This document shows, piece by piece, positions 4,330-5,010 of a stretch of DNA of 5,010 nt (positions within the stretch are counted from its first letter, which is position 1; each line of letters starts with the position of its first letter). This DNA is from Rickettsiales bacterium (lineage in GTDB: Bacteria; Pseudomonadota; Alphaproteobacteria; Rs-D84), in contig JAIRZE010000048.1 of assembly GCA_031267375.1 (NCBI GenBank), forward strand, positions 1 to 5,010, written 5' to 3'. The position numbers were made by a program, and so were the translations under genes. The notes under the pieces were generated by a model. It was not told the DNA's origin, did not search any database, and was given only the letters and a program-made list of their open reading frames with translations.

Positions 4330-5010
4330 CTAATTCCACACAACTGCGCCGCCAACGGACGCACTGCTCGTTCTGTCCGCGCAAGCCGCCGCGCAAGAGG
4401 CCCAGCAGTCATTATTAGTGCCATTCGTACGATAGTCATATCCAAAAACCCAGCTGGACCATTTCCCATTAACGAAAGTATCGGGATCATTCTCGTCATC
4501 TTTTGTAAAGCTGCACATACAATACATCTGGCGGCCCATATCGCATTGCCCGGTCGTATCGCTTGTCGGCGCATCTTTGCTGCTGCGGCAGGCCCAGGTC
4601 AGTCCGCGGATTCCATAAGAATTTGGCCTGGCTTTGCAAACAACTTTGCCGTCCGCGCTCAAAGTATTTTTGCTGCAACTGTTCTGCGTCCCGTCCCAAG
4701 CGGTATATCCGGAATTATAGTAATAGCACAAGCTGCCCATATTGCATAAATTCTTGTTTAACCCGGCGCAATATCCAGGCCGGTTCCGTATTTGCGCATC
4801 CATAAAATTCTTTGCGGCGATCGCGTCTATGATATTGGCGCGGGCGTTGGCGGCATAGGTTGTCGCAACGCCTACGCGCTGCAAGTTCGCCCAATCAATA
4901 ACGCTGGCAACAAATCTTTCTGACACCGGCCCGGCATAGTTGCCCGGAAAAACCAAAGCCCATTCTTGCTGCAAGTAAGCGGAAACATAAGTAGCCGTTG
5001 CAATATCCGC
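4330..5010 (-). CDS. Cysteine-rich protein of unknown function, C-terminal part
   Basis: The gene enters from beyond the right edge: the frame is open to base 5010 and ends with TAG at 4330-4332. The 226 visible residues are therefore only the C-terminal part, and the start is not in the window. I do not recognise a named family. The first 75 residues are Ala-rich and helical-looking. Twelve cysteines then follow (visible residues 81, 89, 95, 112, 125, 141, 156, 164, 166, 202, 206, 210) among many Gly, Asn, Ser, Thr and aromatic residues, including CDMGRQMYCMC (156-166) and the evenly spaced CWASCAAAC (202-210). This pattern suggests a secreted or surface protein held by disulfides. No membrane segment is visible here. 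A metal-binding role is an alternative. The end is polar and ungapped (VGGAVVWN). Confidence 0.75.
   Translation of the reverse strand, partial: ADIATATYVSAYLQQEWALVFPGNYAGPVSERFVASVIDWANLQRVGVATTYAANARANIIDAIAAKNFMDAQIRNRPGYCAGLNKNLCNMGSLCYYYNSGYTAWDGTQNSCSKNTLSADGKVVCKARPNSYGIRGLTWACRSSKDAPTSDTTGQCDMGRQMYCMCSFTKDDENDPDTFVNGKWSSWVFGYDYRTNGTNNDCWASCAAACADRTSSASVGGAVVWN

Noticed and set aside
4224..4749. Plus-strand frames opposite the cysteine-rich gene
   Set aside because: They start inside the palindromic element and then shadow the minus-strand gene; there is no ribosome binding site or family resemblance.

Overview
The window looks like a piece of a host-associated Gram-negative genome, most likely an uncultured alphaproteobacterium. 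The basis is indirect: a VirB11-type secretion ATPase, two lipoproteins with Gram-negative-style signal peptides, intermediate GC with GCG/CGC-rich codons, and short palindromic repeats between genes. There is no rRNA or other phylogenetic marker, so the assignment is inference only. I see no tRNA, rRNA or CRISPR array, and no transposase.

Layout. (1) 88-1447, minus strand: a VirB11-family type IV secretion ATPase (488-1447), followed 7 nt downstream by a small unrecognised protein (88-480). The first 87 bases are open in several frames and cannot be assigned. (2) 1448-1582: a compact divergent control region. Two extended -10 promoters face away from each other with overlapping -35 boxes, and heptanucleotide arrays in opposite orientations lie on either side. 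(3) 1583-2149, plus strand: an unrecognised lipoprotein whose signal peptide is encoded by a tandem 7-bp repeat, which makes it a candidate phase-variable gene. (4) 2150-2755: two GC-rich palindromic elements surround a 70-codon gene (2283-2495). The second element (2502-2707) is a near-perfect 39-bp inverted repeat that packs three further arms without gaps, like a cloverleaf. (5) 2756-3076: a lipoprotein peptidyl-prolyl isomerase resembling the FKBP domain of trigger factor, followed by a hairpin terminator. (6) 3126-4018: a regulatory region with a repeated TTGACAAATATTTG motif over -35 boxes drives a Nudix hydrolase of the IPP-isomerase-like group. (7) 4065-4307: a MITE-like element with 43-bp inverted arms and a possible 5-bp target duplication, lying between convergent genes. 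(8) 4330-5010, minus strand: the C-terminal part of a cysteine-rich protein that runs off the window.

How the parts relate. VirB11 and its small partner probably form one operon of a type IV secretion or conjugation locus. The divergently transcribed lipoprotein shares its control region and could belong to the same envelope machinery, but only position suggests this. The FKBP lipoprotein is a likely folding factor anchored in the envelope, and the Nudix gene appears to be an independent housekeeping unit. The most unusual content is in the non-coding DNA: the heptad arrays, the three multi-hairpin elements and the palindromic operator-like repeats.
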